NCBI GenBank assembly: GCA_902629935.1
Contig: CACOSU010000001.1
Span: forward strand, 157,819-221,818
Reading direction: 5' to 3'
Source of the DNA: an uncultured Pelagibacteraceae bacterium
Lineage (GTDB): Bacteria; Pseudomonadota; Alphaproteobacteria; Pelagibacterales; Pelagibacteraceae
Length of the DNA: 64,000 nucleotides
In this document: positions 8,110 through 15,626 of the stretch, piece after piece
How positions within the stretch are numbered: the first letter of the stretch is position 1
Layout: every line of letters begins with the position of its first letter
Made by a program: the position numbers and the translations under genes
Notes under the pieces: model-generated
The model's database searches: none
What the model was told of the DNA's origin: nothing
What the model saw: only the letters and a program-made list of their open reading frames with translations

Positions 8110-8796
8110 ATGCTTTCCAAAAAACAATTATTAACCAGAGGTATGTTCGATATTTCTCCACATATGCTTTCAGTAATTCCATTTGGAATTATTTGTGGAG
8201 CAATTGGAGTCGAGCTTGGGTTTAATCCATATTTAGTTTACGCAATGTCTTTCATCATTTTTGGTGGAGCTTCGCAAATAGTTTTTTTACAATTGTTATC
8301 AGGCGGTGCTTCAAGTTTAGTTGCTGTTGCGTCTGTTGGAATAATAAATTCTCGACATTTATTATATGGAGCAGTTTTATCTGAATATTTAGAAAAATTA
8401 TCTTTTATAAAAAAATTATTAATATCTTATATTGTAGTTGATCAAGGTTTTGCGGAGTCAAATAAATTTTTTAAAAAAAACAGAAATGAAGAATATTTAC
8501 ATTATCATTTAATTGGTACAGGTTGCACATTATGGGTTTGTTGGCAGATTGCAACATTGTCAGGTATTATTTTAGGATCATTTGTTCCCGAAGAACTTGG
8601 CTTAAAATTTGCGATACCACTAACATTTATTGCGATTGTTGTTCAAGATTTAAAAAAGTTAGATCATGTAATTGTTATGATTACTTGTGGTCTGAGTTCT
8701 TTATTATTTTTTGATGCTCCATTTAAATCTTACATAATAATTTCACCATTAATTGCTTTATTTGTAGCTGCACTTTTAATGAAATTAAAAAAATGA
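8110..8796 (+). CDS. azlC: AzlC-family branched-chain amino acid exporter, large subunit
   Basis: 228 residues, several hydrophobic segments. AzlC hallmarks are MLSVIPFGIICGAIGVELGF, FGGASQIVFLQLLSGGAS, and SRHLLYGAVLSEYL. With AzlD it forms a membrane exporter for branched-chain or related amino acids; the substrate here is not evident. The azlD gene overlaps its end by four bases. Only 12 bases separate it from the iron ATPase, so it could be read through from the iron operon, though a functional link is not obvious. Confidence 0.9.
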   Translation: MLSKKQLLTRGMFDISPHMLSVIPFGIICGAIGVELGFNPYLVYAMSFIIFGGASQIVFLQLLSGGASSLVAVASVGIINSRHLLYGAVLSEYLEKLSFIKKLLISYIVVDQGFAESNKFFKKNRNEEYLHYHLIGTGCTLWVCWQIATLSGIILGSFVPEELGLKFAIPLTFIAIVVQDLKKLDHVIVMITCGLSSLLFFDAPFKSYIIISPLIALFVAALLMKLKK

Positions 8797-9110
8797 CATT
8801 AACTTCAATAATATTTGCTGGAATATTAACCTACCTTACAAGAATGACCATGATAGCATTAATTAGTAGACATATGTTAGGAGATAAAATTAAAGCAGTA
8901 CTTGAATATGTTCCTTCTGCTGTGTTCCCAGCAATTATATTTCCTGGAATATTTATCAATGATTTTGGAACTTTTATAGAAATTAATGATCCAAAGATCT
9001 ATGGAGCATTAGTTGCAATTATTGTTGGTTATTTTTCAAAAAATATTATTGCGACTATTTTAGCTGGTTTGATTTCTTATTGGTTTTTAATATTTATAGT
9101 ATTTAGTTAG
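8793..9110 (+). CDS. azlD: AzlD-family transporter subunit
   Basis: 105 residues, three to four membrane segments (LTSIIFAGILTYLTRMTMIAL; VPSAVFPAIIFPGIF; KIYGALVAIIVGYF; LISYWFLIFIVFS). TYLTR and the VPSAVFPAIIFPG segment are typical of AzlD. It starts inside the azlC stop (ATGA overlap) and its 3' end overlaps the convergent sulfur dioxygenase gene by eight bases. Confidence 0.9.
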   Translation: MTLTSIIFAGILTYLTRMTMIALISRHMLGDKIKAVLEYVPSAVFPAIIFPGIFINDFGTFIEINDPKIYGALVAIIVGYFSKNIIATILAGLISYWFLIFIVFS

Positions 9111-9786
9111 CACCTAATCTTATATTTTTACTTACATTGATGTCTATTAATTTAGGTTTTGCTAAATTTAAGTTTGACATGAGTTCAACATACTGATCAG
9201 CATCTTTAACTTGTAATCTTGGATTAAACTTTTTTTCATTACCTATCGTACTTGATTTTTTTCCATTATAATCATGGCCAGGATACAAAATTGTATCTTC
9301 TGGTAATTTCAATAATTTATTAAAAATTGAATTATATGCATCTTTTGAATTTCCATTTTGAAAATCAGTTCTACCTGTTCCGTTAATTAAAAGAGTATCT
9401 CCTGAAAATAAATAATTATCCATTAAAAAACTGTAACTGTCAGAGGTGTGCCCAGGAGTATACATTGCTTTAATTTCTAATTGATCAATTTTTATAGTTT
9501 CTTCATCTCTTAATTTGATATCAACAGAATCTGCAGGAGTATTTTCACCCATTACAGTCGTGCAACTTGTTTTAATCTTTAAGTCTGATGCCCCGGTTAC
9601 ATGATCAGCGTGGATGTGAGTGTCTATTACTTTAACTAATTTTAATTCTAACTCATTTAGTAAGCTTATATAGATATCTACATTTTCTATTACAGGATCG
9701 ATTATGAGTGCCTCGCGACCTTTTGCCGAAGCAATTAAATAAGTATAAGTTGATGATTTATTATCAAAAACTTGTCTAAAAATCAT
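9103..9786 (-). CDS. Metallo-beta-lactamase-fold persulfide (sulfur) dioxygenase, ETHE1 type
   Basis: 227 residues. The fold motif is DTHIHADHVTGA (His57, His59, Asp61, His62), followed by YTPGHTSDSYSF, LFSGDTLLINGTGRTDFQNG and LYPGHDYNG. ETHE1 enzymes oxidise glutathione persulfide to sulfite with one mononuclear Fe(II); the GTGRTDFQ segment favours ETHE1 over glyoxalase II. It could serve sulfide detoxification. It lies alone on the minus strand between azlD (overlapping stops) and the DUF4396 gene (19 bp between starts). Confidence 0.85.
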   Translation of the reverse strand: MIFRQVFDNKSSTYTYLIASAKGREALIIDPVIENVDIYISLLNELELKLVKVIDTHIHADHVTGASDLKIKTSCTTVMGENTPADSVDIKLRDEETIKIDQLEIKAMYTPGHTSDSYSFLMDNYLFSGDTLLINGTGRTDFQNGNSKDAYNSIFNKLLKLPEDTILYPGHDYNGKKSSTIGNEKKFNPRLQVKDADQYVELMSNLNLAKPKLIDINVSKNIRLGAN

Positions 9787-9805
9787 TTATAATTAATATC
9801 AAATA

Positions 9806-10246
9806 ATGATGAATACCTCCACTTTTCATTGGTCTTGCAAACACACGTGGAAAAGAAGTGCAAAAAATACAGCTTGGTGCGTACTTGGTTGTGCAATCGG
9901 AGATTTTGGGACAATATTATTTTTTCAATTAACTAAAATTCCTTTTCCAATTTTAGGAATAATGATTCTAGCAATAATTAATGGTTTGATCACTAGTATT
10001 ATTTTAGAAACTATAATTTTGATGATACAAAAATTTAATCTTGTAAATGCATTAAAAACTGCTTTTGGTATGAGCTTAATCTCCATGATTAGCATGGAAA
10101 TTATGATGAATTTAACTGATTATGTTTTGACTGGAGGAGCAATACTAACTTGGTGGGTAGTACTGATAATGCTGCTCGTAGGTTTTTTAACACCATGGCC
10201 ATATAATTATTGGAGATTGAAAAAATTTGGAATTGCTTGTCATTAA
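9806..10246 (+). CDS. DUF4396 membrane protein
   Basis: 146 residues. The N-terminus FHWSCKHTWKRSAKNTAWCVLGCAIGDFGTI is typical of DUF4396, with Cys and His residues that could bind metal. Four or so membrane segments follow and the protein ends TPWPYNYWRLKKFGIACH. Family members are uncharacterised to my knowledge. It is divergent from the sulfur dioxygenase and convergent with the cytochrome b561 gene (two bases between stops). Confidence 0.8.
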   Translation: MMNTSTFHWSCKHTWKRSAKNTAWCVLGCAIGDFGTILFFQLTKIPFPILGIMILAIINGLITSIILETIILMIQKFNLVNALKTAFGMSLISMISMEIMMNLTDYVLTGGAILTWWVVLIMLLVGFLTPWPYNYWRLKKFGIACH

Positions 10247-10248
10247 AA

Positions 10249-10776
10249 CTAAAGCATTTTCTTTAATAAATTATCTTTAAAAAATAATCGGTGAACAATT
10301 ACAGCTATTAAATGAATTGCTATTAAAAATATGATAACATAGTTTGATAAAATATGGATGTTATAAAATTGATCTGCTAGTTCAAAGTTATCTTTTATTT
10401 GAATTTCTTTAAACAATATAACTAAAGTCTCCCCATTGAATAATTTCTTTAATATCCCTGAAACTGTTATTGATAAAATTGCAATGTATAAAAATATATG
10501 ATTCATTTTAGCTAAAAATACTTGACCTTTAAAAATACTTGGATCTAATCTTGGAGTAGGGTTGAGTATTTTGTTTAAGAGTCTTATAATAACTATATAA
10601 AAAATTGTTAAACCTAAGATTACATGAATATTTTCAATATTTATTCTCTCCTCTCCAAAATCTAAGTCAACCAGATAAAAACCCAAAGGAATTTGTACCA
10701 AAAGCAAAATAGCACTAAGCCAATGTAATACCTTTGAAATTATACCATACTCTGTTAGGCTGTTTCTTAAATGCAT
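10249..10776 (-). CDS. Cytochrome b561-family membrane protein
   Basis: 175 residues, four membrane helices. ISKVLHWLSAILLLVQIPLGFY supplies the first helix with a haem-ligand His. Further histidines lie in IENIHVILGLTIFYIVIIRLL and in the last helix region (YNIHILSNYVIIFLIAIHLIAVIVHRLFF). This is the bacterial di-haem b561 type, which moves electrons between quinol and another acceptor; superoxide:quinone oxidation is known for one member. Its ATG is the complement of the CAT in an ATGCAT whose first half is the start codon of the divergent cytochrome c' gene. Confidence 0.88.
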   Translation of the reverse strand: MHLRNSLTEYGIISKVLHWLSAILLLVQIPLGFYLVDLDFGEERINIENIHVILGLTIFYIVIIRLLNKILNPTPRLDPSIFKGQVFLAKMNHIFLYIAILSITVSGILKKLFNGETLVILFKEIQIKDNFELADQFYNIHILSNYVIIFLIAIHLIAVIVHRLFFKDNLLKKML

Positions 10777-11241
10777 AATTTATTAAAACATATTACTAAA
10801 TTTATTAAAATTACTTTATTATCAATTTTTAGCGTTTTTTTTGTCTCAACAACCTGTAATGCAAATTTAAGTGCAGAAGATATTATTAAGAGTAGAAAAG
10901 CATTATTTAGTAAAAATTATAGTACAGCCAAAAGAGTACAAGTATTTTCTACAAAAGGAGACTTCGAAAAAGCAAAAAAACTAATGATTGAAATGAGTGA
11001 AAATTATAAAGTTTTGTTAGATCTCTTTCCTGAGAATACTCAAGAAGGATTTAACACTGAAGCTTTACAAATAATCTGGGAAGAAAAAGATTCCTACAAT
11101 GCATTAATGCAAAAAGCATCTGATGATATGATAAAACTAACATCACTTATTAAAAATACAGATGATATTAGGGGTACAATACAGCAACATATGTGGAGTA
11201 ATTGTAAAGCCTGTCATAGTAAATATCGAATGCCACATTAA
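10771..11241 (+). CDS. Cytochrome c'-like periplasmic haem protein
   Basis: 156 residues. A signal peptide covers about residues 1-31 (basic HNLLKHITKFIK, then a hydrophobic core and TTCNANL). A mainly helical domain ends with the haem c site NCKACHSKYRMP close to the C-terminus, the cytochrome c' arrangement. The divergent b561 gene is its likely electron partner. The two start codons share ATGCAT at 10771-10776, so the promoter and ribosome site of each gene lie inside the other's coding region. The hypothetical gene follows 17 bases later. Confidence 0.85.
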   Translation: MHNLLKHITKFIKITLLSIFSVFFVSTTCNANLSAEDIIKSRKALFSKNYSTAKRVQVFSTKGDFEKAKKLMIEMSENYKVLLDLFPENTQEGFNTEALQIIWEEKDSYNALMQKASDDMIKLTSLIKNTDDIRGTIQQHMWSNCKACHSKYRMPH

Positions 11242-11258
11242 TATTTTTTTCAAAAAAA

Positions 11259-11786
11259 ATGATACCCAAGAAAGCAAGAGAACATATCGAAGAATATATT
11301 AGTCAGGAAGTATATGTTCAAATAGCTGTAATTAAGGGTAAAGAGAAGGTTTCAACAGAAATAGCTATAGATAAATATTTTAACACAAATCATTTTAGAG
11401 ATTTTTCAGAGGGTAAACCTTATTTTTATTTTATTGATGGTTTAAGAGATAAATGTCTGGGAAAACTTAAGAATTCTCCAATGAGATATAAAAAAACTGA
11501 GGACGAGACTATAAAATTATTACAGAAAAAATTAAATGATTTAAGTGATGATGAGCTTGAAGATACTTTTTGGGAAATAGAAACAGGAGAATTTTTTACA
11601 GGAGAACAAATAAAAGAATTAGAAAATAATTGTAATGAACTAATTAAACAGCTTAACCTTTCAAATATAAATAAAACTGAAGTCCAAAAAAGAATTTTAA
11701 AATTTTGTGAAAATTATGAGAGATTATGTCAAAAAAAATACCCAGAAGCACCACTTCCACTAGAAATATTGAAATCTGTAAATTAA
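11259..11786 (+). CDS. Hypothetical cytoplasmic protein
   Basis: 175 residues with no signal peptide or membrane segment. It is charged and largely helical, with a Glu/Lys-rich second half (DDELEDTFWEIETGEFFTGEQIKELENN) that could form a coiled coil. I do not recognise a family. It follows the cytochrome c' gene by 17 bases on the same strand and precedes the hairpins at 11794-11872, so it is probably the last gene of that unit. Confidence 0.7.
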   Translation: MIPKKAREHIEEYISQEVYVQIAVIKGKEKVSTEIAIDKYFNTNHFRDFSEGKPYFYFIDGLRDKCLGKLKNSPMRYKKTEDETIKLLQKKLNDLSDDELEDTFWEIETGEFFTGEQIKELENNCNELIKQLNLSNINKTEVQKRILKFCENYERLCQKKYPEAPLPLEILKSVN

Positions 11787-11793
11787 GTTTTTT

Positions 11794-11833
11794 AAGGGTT
11801 CGCTCTTTAAGACAATACCTAAAGAGCTCCCTT
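11794..11833 (+). other. Stable hairpin after hypothetical gene
   Basis: GCTCTTTA (11802-11809) pairs perfectly with TAAAGAGC (11820-11827) around an 11-base loop. The outer AAGGG (11794-11798) pairs with CCCTT (11829-11833). Together this is a 13-bp stem with a small asymmetric internal loop. No T-run follows directly. It may protect the 3' end of the cytochrome c' transcript or work with the next hairpin as a bipartite terminator. Confidence 0.55.
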
Positions 11834-11853
11834 ATATTGCCTCTTTGGCTTTT

Positions 11854-11872
11854 AAATCCTAGTGGATTTTTT
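11854..11872 (+). terminator. Probable intrinsic terminator
   Basis: AAATCC (11854-11859) pairs with GGATTT (11864-11869) around the loop TAGT, running directly into a T-tract (11867-11872). It lies about 70 bases after the stop of the hypothetical gene and ends the cytochrome c' unit. The stem is short, as expected in such an AT-rich genome. Confidence 0.55.
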
Positions 11873-11978
11873 ATATTTTAAGTATTTTTATATTTAGAAT
11901 TGTTCAGCTAAGTATCAGGTGGTGAAAGTATTAACATAAACCTCCTTATATAAAAAAGGTAATTATAATTAATATAAT

Positions 11979-12021
11979 TTCAATAAATTTATTTTTATTT
12001 TCTATAAATAAATTTATTGAA
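11979..12021. repeat. 16-bp perfect inverted repeat, AT-only core
   Basis: TTCAATAAATTTATTT (11979-11994) is exactly complementary to AAATAAATTTATTGAA (12006-12021), with an 11-base spacer. With one GC pair near each tip it could form a cruciform or RNA hairpin. No T-run beyond the stem marks it as a terminator. Function unknown; chance is possible in AT-rich DNA, but 16 perfect pairs is notable. Confidence 0.6.
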
Positions 12022-12169
12022 TACAACCTAGCGCTTTAGTAGATTCCCGTTAACTTAAAAACTCCTTAAAATTATTTTTTATTTTAAATTCACTATTAAA
12101 ATATTCCCCATATGATAAATTTTTTGATATATCTCACACAAAAAATATACCTAGAGACTCGAATTAAAA

Positions 12170-13039
12170 ATGAAGAAAGTTAGTTTTATTGGAACCGGTC
12201 TTATGGGTTTTCCAATGGCAAAAAATTTATTAAAGTCAGGAATTAATTTAAAAGTATTTAATCGATCAATTAGTAAGGCAGAACCTTTAAAAAATTTTGG
12301 TGCAGAAATTTCAGAAACTTTAAGCAATGTTGTCGAAAATACTGATTTTGTAATTACAATGTTAACAGACGATAGCGCTGTTGATGCAATAATGGGTAAT
12401 TCTGAGTTCTTAAATAATTTAATTTCTGGATCAACTGTTATCGATATGAGTTCTGTAAAACCATCTACAGCAGTAAAATACGGAAATATTTTAAAATTAA
12501 AAGATATTAACTATTTAGATGCACCTGTTTCAGGAGGAACCATTGGCGCTGAAGAGGGGTCATTAGCCATAATGGTTGGTGGCGACAATAGTGTTTATAA
12601 CAATTCCAAAAGTATTTTAGAATTTATGGGAAATCCTACGCTAGTAGGTCCTATTGGTAGTGGACAAGTCTCGAAACTAGCAAATCAAATCGTTGTAGGA
12701 GTTACCATAGGAGCGGTTGCTGAAGCAATAACCCTATGTGAAAAAGCTGGAGCTGATCCATTTAAACTAATTAAAGCTCTGTCAGGTGGATGGGCAGATA
12801 GCAAGATTCTACAAACTCATGGAAAAAGAATGATTGAAAAAGATTTTAGCCCTAAAGGAAAAACTTCTACACAATTTAAAGATATGAACAATATTTTAGA
12901 CTGTGCAAATTCATATAATACTCACTTACCTATTTCAAATTTGGTGAAAGAAATGTATAAGAATTTAGTTGATAATGGTCATGGAAATACTGATCATAGC
13001 TCACTTTATAGAGAGATTGAAAGGATAAATAAAAAATGA
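12170..13039 (+). CDS. 3-hydroxyisobutyrate dehydrogenase-family oxidoreductase
   Basis: 289 residues. The NAD(P)-binding site is FIGTGLMGFPMAKNLL (residues 6-21), the substrate-binding block DAPVSGGTIGAEEGSLAIMVGG starts at 118, and the catalytic Lys169 is in GSGQVSKLANQ. Members act on 3-hydroxyisobutyrate, tartronate semialdehyde or 4-hydroxybutyrate; the exact substrate cannot be read from the sequence. The following SDR gene overlaps by four bases, and an FAH hydrolase and a lactonase-like gene follow, pointing to sugar-acid catabolism (a tartronate semialdehyde or lactaldehyde-type reduction is possible). Confidence 0.85.
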   Translation: MKKVSFIGTGLMGFPMAKNLLKSGINLKVFNRSISKAEPLKNFGAEISETLSNVVENTDFVITMLTDDSAVDAIMGNSEFLNNLISGSTVIDMSSVKPSTAVKYGNILKLKDINYLDAPVSGGTIGAEEGSLAIMVGGDNSVYNNSKSILEFMGNPTLVGPIGSGQVSKLANQIVVGVTIGAVAEAITLCEKAGADPFKLIKALSGGWADSKILQTHGKRMIEKDFSPKGKTSTQFKDMNNILDCANSYNTHLPISNLVKEMYKNLVDNGHGNTDHSSLYREIERINKK

Positions 13040-13779
13040 GCAAAAGATTAATCGAAAAAAAAATCATTGTTACAGCTGCAGGTCAAGGAATTGGAAAAGC
13101 AACGGCGATTGCTTTTTACAAAGAAGGGGCACATGTAACTGCAACTGATTTAAATGAAAAAACTTTAGCTGAGTTAAATAAAGAATATCCTGAGATTAAT
13201 GTGCAGAAATTAGATTCAACCGATAATATTGCAATTTTAGAATTTACAAAATCTTTAGATAGAGTTGATGTTTTGTTAAATGCTGTTGGATTTGTTCACC
13301 ATGGAACAATATTAGAGTGTGAAGAGAAAGATTGGGATTTTTCTTCTAATGTAAATGTAAAGTCTATGTATTTTATGTGCAAAGCCATTTTACCCTTTAT
13401 GATAAAACAAAATGGTGGAAGTATTATTAATATATCTTCATGTGCATCTAGTTTTAAAGGTTTTCCAAATAGATTTGTTTATGGAACTACAAAAGGTGCT
13501 GTTATAGGCTTAACAAAGGCAATAGCAGCAGACTTTGTTAAAAAAAACATAAGATGTAACTCTATAGCACCAGGAACTGTTTTTTCTCCATCCTGGCAAG
13601 ATAGGGTAAATCAAAGTCCAGATCCTGTTCAGGCTAAAAAAGATTTTATAGCAAGACAACCAATGGGAAGACTGGGTACTGCTGAGGAAATTGCTGCGGT
13701 GGCTGTATATTTGGCAAGTGATGATGCAAAGTTTACAACAGGAACCACAATTTCTGTTGATGGAGGAATTTCAATATAA
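13036..13779 (+). CDS. SDR oxidoreductase, probable 2-keto-3-deoxy-L-fuconate dehydrogenase type
   Basis: 247 residues. The cofactor motif is VTAAGQGIGKA (residues 12-22), with NAVG at 82-85, a catalytic Ser near 135, Tyr149 and Lys153 (YGTTK), and a C-terminal FTTGTTISVDGG. TAAGQGIG, in place of TGxxxGIG, and ASSFKGFPNRFVY are features of the DHRS6/BDH2-like branch, which in bacteria includes 2-keto-3-deoxy-L-fuconate 4-dehydrogenase. The FAH-family hydrolase immediately downstream would cleave the diketo product, which supports this reading. 3-hydroxybutyrate dehydrogenase is the alternative. Confidence 0.8.
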   Translation: MSKRLIEKKIIVTAAGQGIGKATAIAFYKEGAHVTATDLNEKTLAELNKEYPEINVQKLDSTDNIAILEFTKSLDRVDVLLNAVGFVHHGTILECEEKDWDFSSNVNVKSMYFMCKAILPFMIKQNGGSIINISSCASSFKGFPNRFVYGTTKGAVIGLTKAIAADFVKKNIRCNSIAPGTVFSPSWQDRVNQSPDPVQAKKDFIARQPMGRLGTAEEIAAVAVYLASDDAKFTTGTTISVDGGISI

Positions 13780-13800
13780 TTAATTAACATAAGGATAAAT

Positions 13801-14643
13801 ATGAAATTTTTAAGAGTAGGAAAAAAAGGAAATGAAAAACCTGCCGTTTTAGACAAAGATGGCAATATAAGAGATATAAGCGAACATATTAAAGATTTAA
13901 ATCCTGATTATTTAAATTTTGAAACTATATCTAAATTTCAGAGTGTTGATCTTTCTTCTTTACCAGAGTTAACATCCATAGAAAGAATTGGCTCATGTAT
14001 CACAAAACCAGGGAAATTTGTAGCTATAGGACTCAATTTTTCGGATCATGCAAAAGAATCAAATTTACCAGTTCCAACGGAACCAATTACTTTTATGAAA
14101 GCTACAAGTTCAATTAATGGACCAAACGATGATATTGAACTTGTTTCAGGTTCCAAAAAACTTGATTGGGAAGTTGAATTAGGAATTGTAATTGGTAAAG
14201 AGACAAAGCATATTTCTGAAAGTCAATCACAAGATCATATTTTAGGTTATTGTTTGGTTAACGATATAAGTGAACGAGAATGGCAAATTGAAAAAATGGG
14301 TCAATGGGTTAAGGGTAAATCACATGATACATTTGGGCCAATTGGACCTTACTTAGTTACAAAAGATGAGGTTGCAGATATTAATAATTTAAAAATGACT
14401 TTAGATGTGAATGGTACAAGAATGCAAACAGGTAATACTAGCACAATGATTTTTAATGTTGATGTTATTGTATCTTATTTAAGTAAATTTATGTCTCTTC
14501 AACCAGGTGATATTATTACAACTGGAACACCCCCGGGTGTTGGAATGGGAATGAAACCCCAACAATTCTTAAAAGCTGGGGATACTATGAAATTGTCTAT
14601 AGAAAACTTGGGAGAACAAAACTCTAAAGTAGTTGCTATATAA
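13801..14643 (+). CDS. Fumarylacetoacetate hydrolase-family protein, probable 2,4-diketo-3-deoxy-L-fuconate hydrolase
   Basis: 280 residues. The catalytic domain begins KFVAIGLNFSDHAKE (about 72-86). The metal-binding acidic residues Glu124 and Glu126 lie in LDWEVELGIVIGK, with an Asp in LVNDISEREWQ; FMKATSSINGPND and TGTPPGVGMGMKP are family hallmarks. The N-terminal domain (1-60) is the short type seen in ureidoglycolate lyase-like members. Paired with the upstream dehydrogenase it fits cleavage of a 2,4-diketo-3-deoxy acid to pyruvate and a hydroxy acid. An AAGGATAAAT ribosome site precedes the ATG. Confidence 0.82.
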   Translation: MKFLRVGKKGNEKPAVLDKDGNIRDISEHIKDLNPDYLNFETISKFQSVDLSSLPELTSIERIGSCITKPGKFVAIGLNFSDHAKESNLPVPTEPITFMKATSSINGPNDDIELVSGSKKLDWEVELGIVIGKETKHISESQSQDHILGYCLVNDISEREWQIEKMGQWVKGKSHDTFGPIGPYLVTKDEVADINNLKMTLDVNGTRMQTGNTSTMIFNVDVIVSYLSKFMSLQPGDIITTGTPPGVGMGMKPQQFLKAGDTMKLSIENLGEQNSKVVAI

Positions 14644-14714
14644 TTTTAAAAAAACTGCTTTAATCTTTAAGTAGCTTTATTTTAGATAATATTTTCATTA
14701 TCGTATAATTTATA

Positions 14715-15626
14715 ATGTTTAAAATTAAAACAAGTGAACCTAAAATTCTTTGGAAAGTAAGATGCACTCTAGGTGAGGGAACGTTATGGGTCAAAGAACA
14801 TAACTCAATTTATTTTACAGATATAAAAAAAAAGAAAATTTATTCATTTAATACAAAGACTAAAAAAAAGAGTATTTATAAAGTAAACAAAGAAATAGGT
14901 TTTTTAGCACATATCAGGGGTTATATTTTTGCTTTAGGTCTTCAAGGAGAATTAAGAATACAAAATCTAAAATCTAAAAAAAAATTAGAAAAAATTCTTT
15001 TAGAACAAGATTTAAAATATAATAGAATTAACGATGGAAAAACTGATCCTGCTGGGAATCTTTGGTTTGGTACAATGGATAATTTAGAGAGAAAGATTGC
15101 AAAAGGATCTTTATACAAAGTAGATAAAAATTTAAAAATAATAAAAGTAGATAAAAACTATAGAATTACTAATGGGCCAGCTTTTATTGATCAATATAAT
15201 TTTTATCACACAGATAGTTCAAAAAAAATAATTTATAAAATTAGAATTAATAAAAATAATAAATTAGTTAGTAAAAAAATATTTAAAAAATTATTACCTG
15301 AGGAAGGGTCTCCAGACGGTATGACTGTTGATAAAAATAAAAATTTATGGGTAGCCTATTTTAATGGTGCATGTATTTCAGTTTTTAATAAAAAAGCAAA
15401 ATTGATACATAAAATTAAATTTCCAGCTAAAAATGTCACTAATTGCGCATTTGGCGGAGAAAAAAATTGTGAGCTTTTTGTTACGACTGCTAGAAAGGGA
15501 ATGAGCAAAGGCGATATTCAAAAATTTAGTTATTCAGGTCATTTATTTAGTGTAAAAACTAATACTAAAGGAATTTTGCAAAAAAAATTCATATTTAAAA
15601 ATGAAAAAAAAAGATCTTTATTATGA
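14715..15626 (+). CDS. SMP-30/gluconolactonase-family protein
   Basis: 303 residues forming a six-bladed propeller of the SMP-30 family. CTLGEGTLWVKEHNSIYFTDI has the metal-ligand Glu21; RINDGKTDPAGNLWFGTMD and EEGSPDGMTVDKNKNLWVAYF carry the expected Asn and Asp ligands. These calcium/zinc enzymes hydrolyse sugar lactones, which fits as the lactone-opening step before the dehydrogenase/hydrolase genes upstream. It is very lysine-rich. Its last 26 bases overlap the start of ppc in another frame. Confidence 0.83.
   Translation: MFKIKTSEPKILWKVRCTLGEGTLWVKEHNSIYFTDIKKKKIYSFNTKTKKKSIYKVNKEIGFLAHIRGYIFALGLQGELRIQNLKSKKKLEKILLEQDLKYNRINDGKTDPAGNLWFGTMDNLERKIAKGSLYKVDKNLKIIKVDKNYRITNGPAFIDQYNFYHTDSSKKIIYKIRINKNNKLVSKKIFKKLLPEEGSPDGMTVDKNKNLWVAYFNGACISVFNKKAKLIHKIKFPAKNVTNCAFGGEKNCELFVTTARKGMSKGDIQKFSYSGHLFSVKTNTKGILQKKFIFKNEKKRSLL

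Larger units (their letters stand above)
11787..12169 (+). other. Gene-free interval of 383 bp with several hairpins
   Basis: No plausible ORF on either strand. From left to right it holds a 13-bp two-part hairpin (11794-11833), a short hairpin with T-run (11854-11872) and an extremely AT-rich stretch. Then come a 16-bp perfect inverted repeat (11979-12021) and about 150 bases leading to the HIBADH-type gene. The first part looks like a transcription end; the last part should hold the promoter of the downstream catabolic operon. A short RNA gene cannot be excluded, but I see no tRNA or SRP-like pattern. Confidence 0.6.

Noticed and set aside
11794..11833. tRNA-like element (GGTTCG resembling a T-loop)
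   Set aside because: No acceptor stem, D-arm or anticodon arm can be formed around it.
14655..14674. Terminator after the FAH-family gene
   Set aside because: Only a six-pair stem including a wobble and no clean T-run; too weak to report as a feature.
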